Positions 4,969-5,420 of a stretch of DNA of 5,420 bases are shown here, one piece after another (the first letter of the stretch is position 1; each line of letters begins with the position of its first letter). This DNA is from Bacteroidales bacterium. GTDB taxonomy: Bacteria; Bacteroidota; Bacteroidia; Bacteroidales; JAADJA01. The DNA lies in the NCBI GenBank assembly GCA_029934735.1, contig JAOZLR010000150.1, forward strand, positions 1-5,420. The letters run 5' to 3'. The notes under the pieces are model-generated. The model was not told the DNA's origin. It saw only the letters and a program-made list of their open reading frames with translations, and ran no database searches. Both the position numbers and the translations under genes were made by a program.

Positions 4969-5420
4969 AATAATATCCAATACAACCCCTATTTTGTCTT
5001 TGTTAAAAATAGACAAACTTGATTTGTTAAAAGATCTTTATGGAAAAATCACAGTTCCACTTGCAGTTTTTCATGAAATAGAAAAGGGAAGAAAAAAACC
5101 ATATTATCAGGATTTAGCACTATTAGACTGGATAGAAATTCAGGAAATAAAAAACCCTGATTCAAGAGTTTTTTTTATTGATTTAGATAATGGAGAAGCA
5201 GAAGTATTAATTCTCGCTAAAGAACAGAATGCGGATTTAGTAATAATGGACGAAATAATGGGGAGAAGATATGCAAAACAACTTAAATATAATTTAACGG
5301 GAACAATAGGAATTCTGCTAAAAGCAAAAGAGAATGAGCTTATTAAATCAGTCAGGAAATTATTAACTGAACTAACAGAAAAAGGAACCTGGTTAAATCC
5401 TAAATTAATATCGACTGTGA
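4961..5420 (+). CDS. DUF3368 PIN-domain protein, probable toxin ribonuclease (3' end outside window)
   Basis: The frame is open from ATG 4961 to the last base, giving 153 residues without a stop. DUF3368 proteins are about 150-170 residues, so little is missing. PIN-domain features: IISNTTPILSLLKIDKLDLL (4-23) with the first active-site position as Asn7, Glu39 in VPLAVFHEIEKG, LDNGEAEVLILA (75-86) with Glu79 and Glu81, and VIMDEIMGRRYA (94-105) with Asp97. TGTIGILLKAKENELI (113-128) is a typical DUF3368 segment. PIN proteins are metal-dependent RNases, and in the VapC-like arrangement the target is RNA and growth is inhibited. The N-terminal SNT/SNTS form instead of SDTS is, as I recall, common in DUF3368, so the Asn does not prove inactivity. 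The start overlaps the UPF0175 gene by 8 bases, the expected antitoxin-then-toxin order. Confidence 0.87.
   Translation, partial: MPKIISNTTPILSLLKIDKLDLLKDLYGKITVPLAVFHEIEKGRKKPYYQDLALLDWIEIQEIKNPDSRVFFIDLDNGEAEVLILAKEQNADLVIMDEIMGRRYAKQLKYNLTGTIGILLKAKENELIKSVRKLLTELTEKGTWLNPKLISTV

Noticed and set aside
1..5420. CRISPR arrays, tRNA genes, insertion sequences
   Set aside because: No regularly spaced direct repeats, no tRNA cloverleaf landmarks and no transposase or terminal inverted repeats were seen.

Overview
The window looks like a piece of a low-GC Bacteroidota chromosome, probably from the Bacteroidales/Marinilabiliales-like or flavobacterial side; the sequence alone does not fix the genus. 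The signs are: genes without clear Shine-Dalgarno sites, several TAnnTTTG-type -7 promoter boxes (the Bacteroidota consensus) at sensible places, a DUF4199 membrane protein next to a GT2 glycosyltransferase (a Bacteroidota-typical pairing), and a compact SRP RNA. All protein genes lie on the + strand. The only gene seen on the - strand is an RNA.

Layout. (1) 1-350: a small cold-shock protein gene with its own -7 box and a clear intrinsic terminator. (2) 396-1588: a two-gene chaperone unit, a CbpA-type class B J-domain co-chaperone followed 2 bases later by its small modulator CbpM. (3) 1589-1849: an intergenic region holding a 99-nt rod-shaped RNA on the - strand, read here as the 4.5S/small SRP RNA (ffs). 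It has its own promoter and U-tract and converges on cbpM. It diverges from the next operon, so two back-to-back promoters share about 120 bases. (4) 1850-4491: an operon of a four-helix DUF4199 membrane protein, a DPM/GtrB-like GT2 glycosyltransferase with two C-terminal membrane helices, and a GT-B (GT4-like) glycosyltransferase, with gaps of 11 and 3 bases. Together these suggest cell-envelope glycan or glycolipid synthesis at the inner membrane. (5) 4492-4710: a gene-poor junction with a possible decayed coding remnant. (6) 4711-5420: a type II toxin-antitoxin-like pair, a UPF0175 family antitoxin overlapping a DUF3368 PIN-domain protein by 8 bases. The PIN gene is still open at the window edge.

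No undescribed system is evident. The points that most deserve a second look are the SRP RNA, which no protein-based reading would show; the near-leaderless promoter of the UPF0175/DUF3368 module; the interrupted reading frame just before that module; and the atypical donor-site motif of the GT4-like enzyme. Family assignments are from recognised motifs and remembered family patterns; no database search was run.
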